Source of the DNA: Psettodes erumei
Taxonomy: Eukaryota; Chordata; Actinopteri; Pleuronectiformes; Psettodidae
Length of the DNA: 64,000 bases
Direction: 5' to 3'
Assembly: GCA_016785225.1 (NCBI GenBank)
Contig: JAFBJZ010000357.1
Location: 3,154,501-3,218,500, forward strand
The notes below the pieces were generated by a model. It saw only the letters and a program-made list of their open reading frames with translations, did no database searches and was not told the DNA's origin. The stretch's first letter is position 1; each line of letters begins with the position of its first letter. Positions 63,094 through 64,000 of the stretch are shown here, in pieces. The position numbers were made by a program, and so were the translations under genes.

Positions 63094-64000
63094 CTGGACA
63101 GAAAACAATAGATAGAAAAAAAGGTCAAGAAACACACACACTCGCTTGTAGACGTAGTTGTGATCTCACAGTGCGTTAAAGCTGCAGGTACATTTCTAAA
63201 TGCTGCAACTTTGACATAGCTCAGTTTCATGTATGTTTATGATGGTGTCATGGCAATAAAGGAAGAGGCGCAAATGTGTATTAGCGCTGCATTTAACAAG
63301 ATGGGCTGCTGGGAAATAGAGAAGAGACCCAAAGACCAAGAGAGACCTTTATGAGGGTACAAACAGAAAGGTGCATGAACGCAGTGCATGTTCATTCTTT
63401 CCAGTATACAGTACGTGTGTGAATGAATTAGATGCTCTTTTATCAGGACGCTAAGCTGACAAACGCTGTGCCGGAGATCTTTCAGGTGAAGTGAGGCAAG
63501 ACGAGGAGATGAGAAAAGAAAGAAACAGTGAGACAGACTCAGCTGGAGTGTAAAAGGCAAACTGAGTGACCCTTGTTCTTCAAACCCCTGCAGAGGGAAG
63601 CAATTACTTTTAAAGGCAGAAGCTCTGTGTGTACACATACACAGGCCAAAGCACATACAACACACACACACACACACACATCAAATCCTTATTCTGACTT
63701 GTCAGAGTCTTTACACGAGAGGTCAAAGCTTCAATAAAAGAAGCTTTGATATCAGTGTTGATTGTGTACTTGTGTGTTTTTAGACTTCACATCTGAGCGC
63801 CTCTGCCTCGCCATCCTTCATGCACGCTCTTTCACTGTGACCTCACCAACCCTGTTTCTACAGGAGGACCAACATGAGGTTGGCCTGTGGGAGTATAAAC
63901 TATACAGGCTGCCTCTGCAGAACAATGTGAAACAATGACTGAATATAAATTAGCTCATTAATGGCCAAATACACCAGTCTGCAACAATAACAAAGCCAGT
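63094..64000. other. dync2h1 intron upstream of W1, right edge
   Basis: No exon carrying the expected AAA3 P-loop (GxxGxGKG) is found, so the intron continues beyond 64000. It includes a CA run at 63660-63680 and a 10-bp inverted repeat (63723-63732 / 63740-63749). Confidence 0.7.

Noticed and set aside
63723..63749. 10-bp inverted repeat tcaaagcttc / gaagctttga
   Set aside because: Short AT-rich palindrome of a size expected by chance in 64 kb; no context supports a function.

Overview
The window is eukaryotic, almost certainly teleost fish, nuclear DNA. It holds 45 GT-AG-bounded coding exons of one very large minus-strand gene, dense (CA)n/(TG)n microsatellites, fragments of interspersed repeats familiar from ray-finned fish, and two arrays of elongator tRNA-Met genes. 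No prokaryotic gene, phage, CRISPR array or operon is present. Nearly all longer open frames are chance frames in introns, in microsatellites or in the antisense of the tRNA genes.

The protein gene is dync2h1 (cytoplasmic dynein-2 heavy chain 1, the retrograde intraflagellar transport motor). It is transcribed right to left. Exons W1-W45 run from 63093 down to 7144, total about 5,470 coding bases (about 1,823 codons) and join in one continuous frame. By comparison with the remembered vertebrate protein (about 4,300 residues) they encode roughly residues 2290-4115. These cover most of AAA3, all of AAA4, the stalk with its microtubule-binding tip, AAA5, the buttress coiled coil, AAA6 and much of the C-terminal domain. 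The upstream part (tail, linker, AAA1, AAA2, AAA3 P-loop) lies right of 64000, and the last roughly 190 residues lie left of position 1.

Two arrays of elongator tRNA-Met (CAT) genes lie on the plus strand, antisense to dync2h1. Array 1 (about 0.9-5.1 kb) has six full-length copies and two 3'-half remnants and sits in the incomplete intron after W45. Array 2 (about 29.2-34.0 kb) has seven full-length copies and one degenerate copy and sits inside the 7.9-kb intron between W34 and W35. The arrays share long, nearly identical flanking blocks in different orders, so they arose by duplication and reshuffling. The tRNA bodies are almost invariant while some spacers have diverged.

Other points: a candidate in-frame 21-nt microexon at 49111-49131; CA/TG repeats abutting four splice sites; a perfect 16-bp hairpin in an intron (7886-7922); and an AAA4 P-loop ending in Arg rather than Lys. 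The rest of the window is intron with microsatellites and unrecognised sequence.
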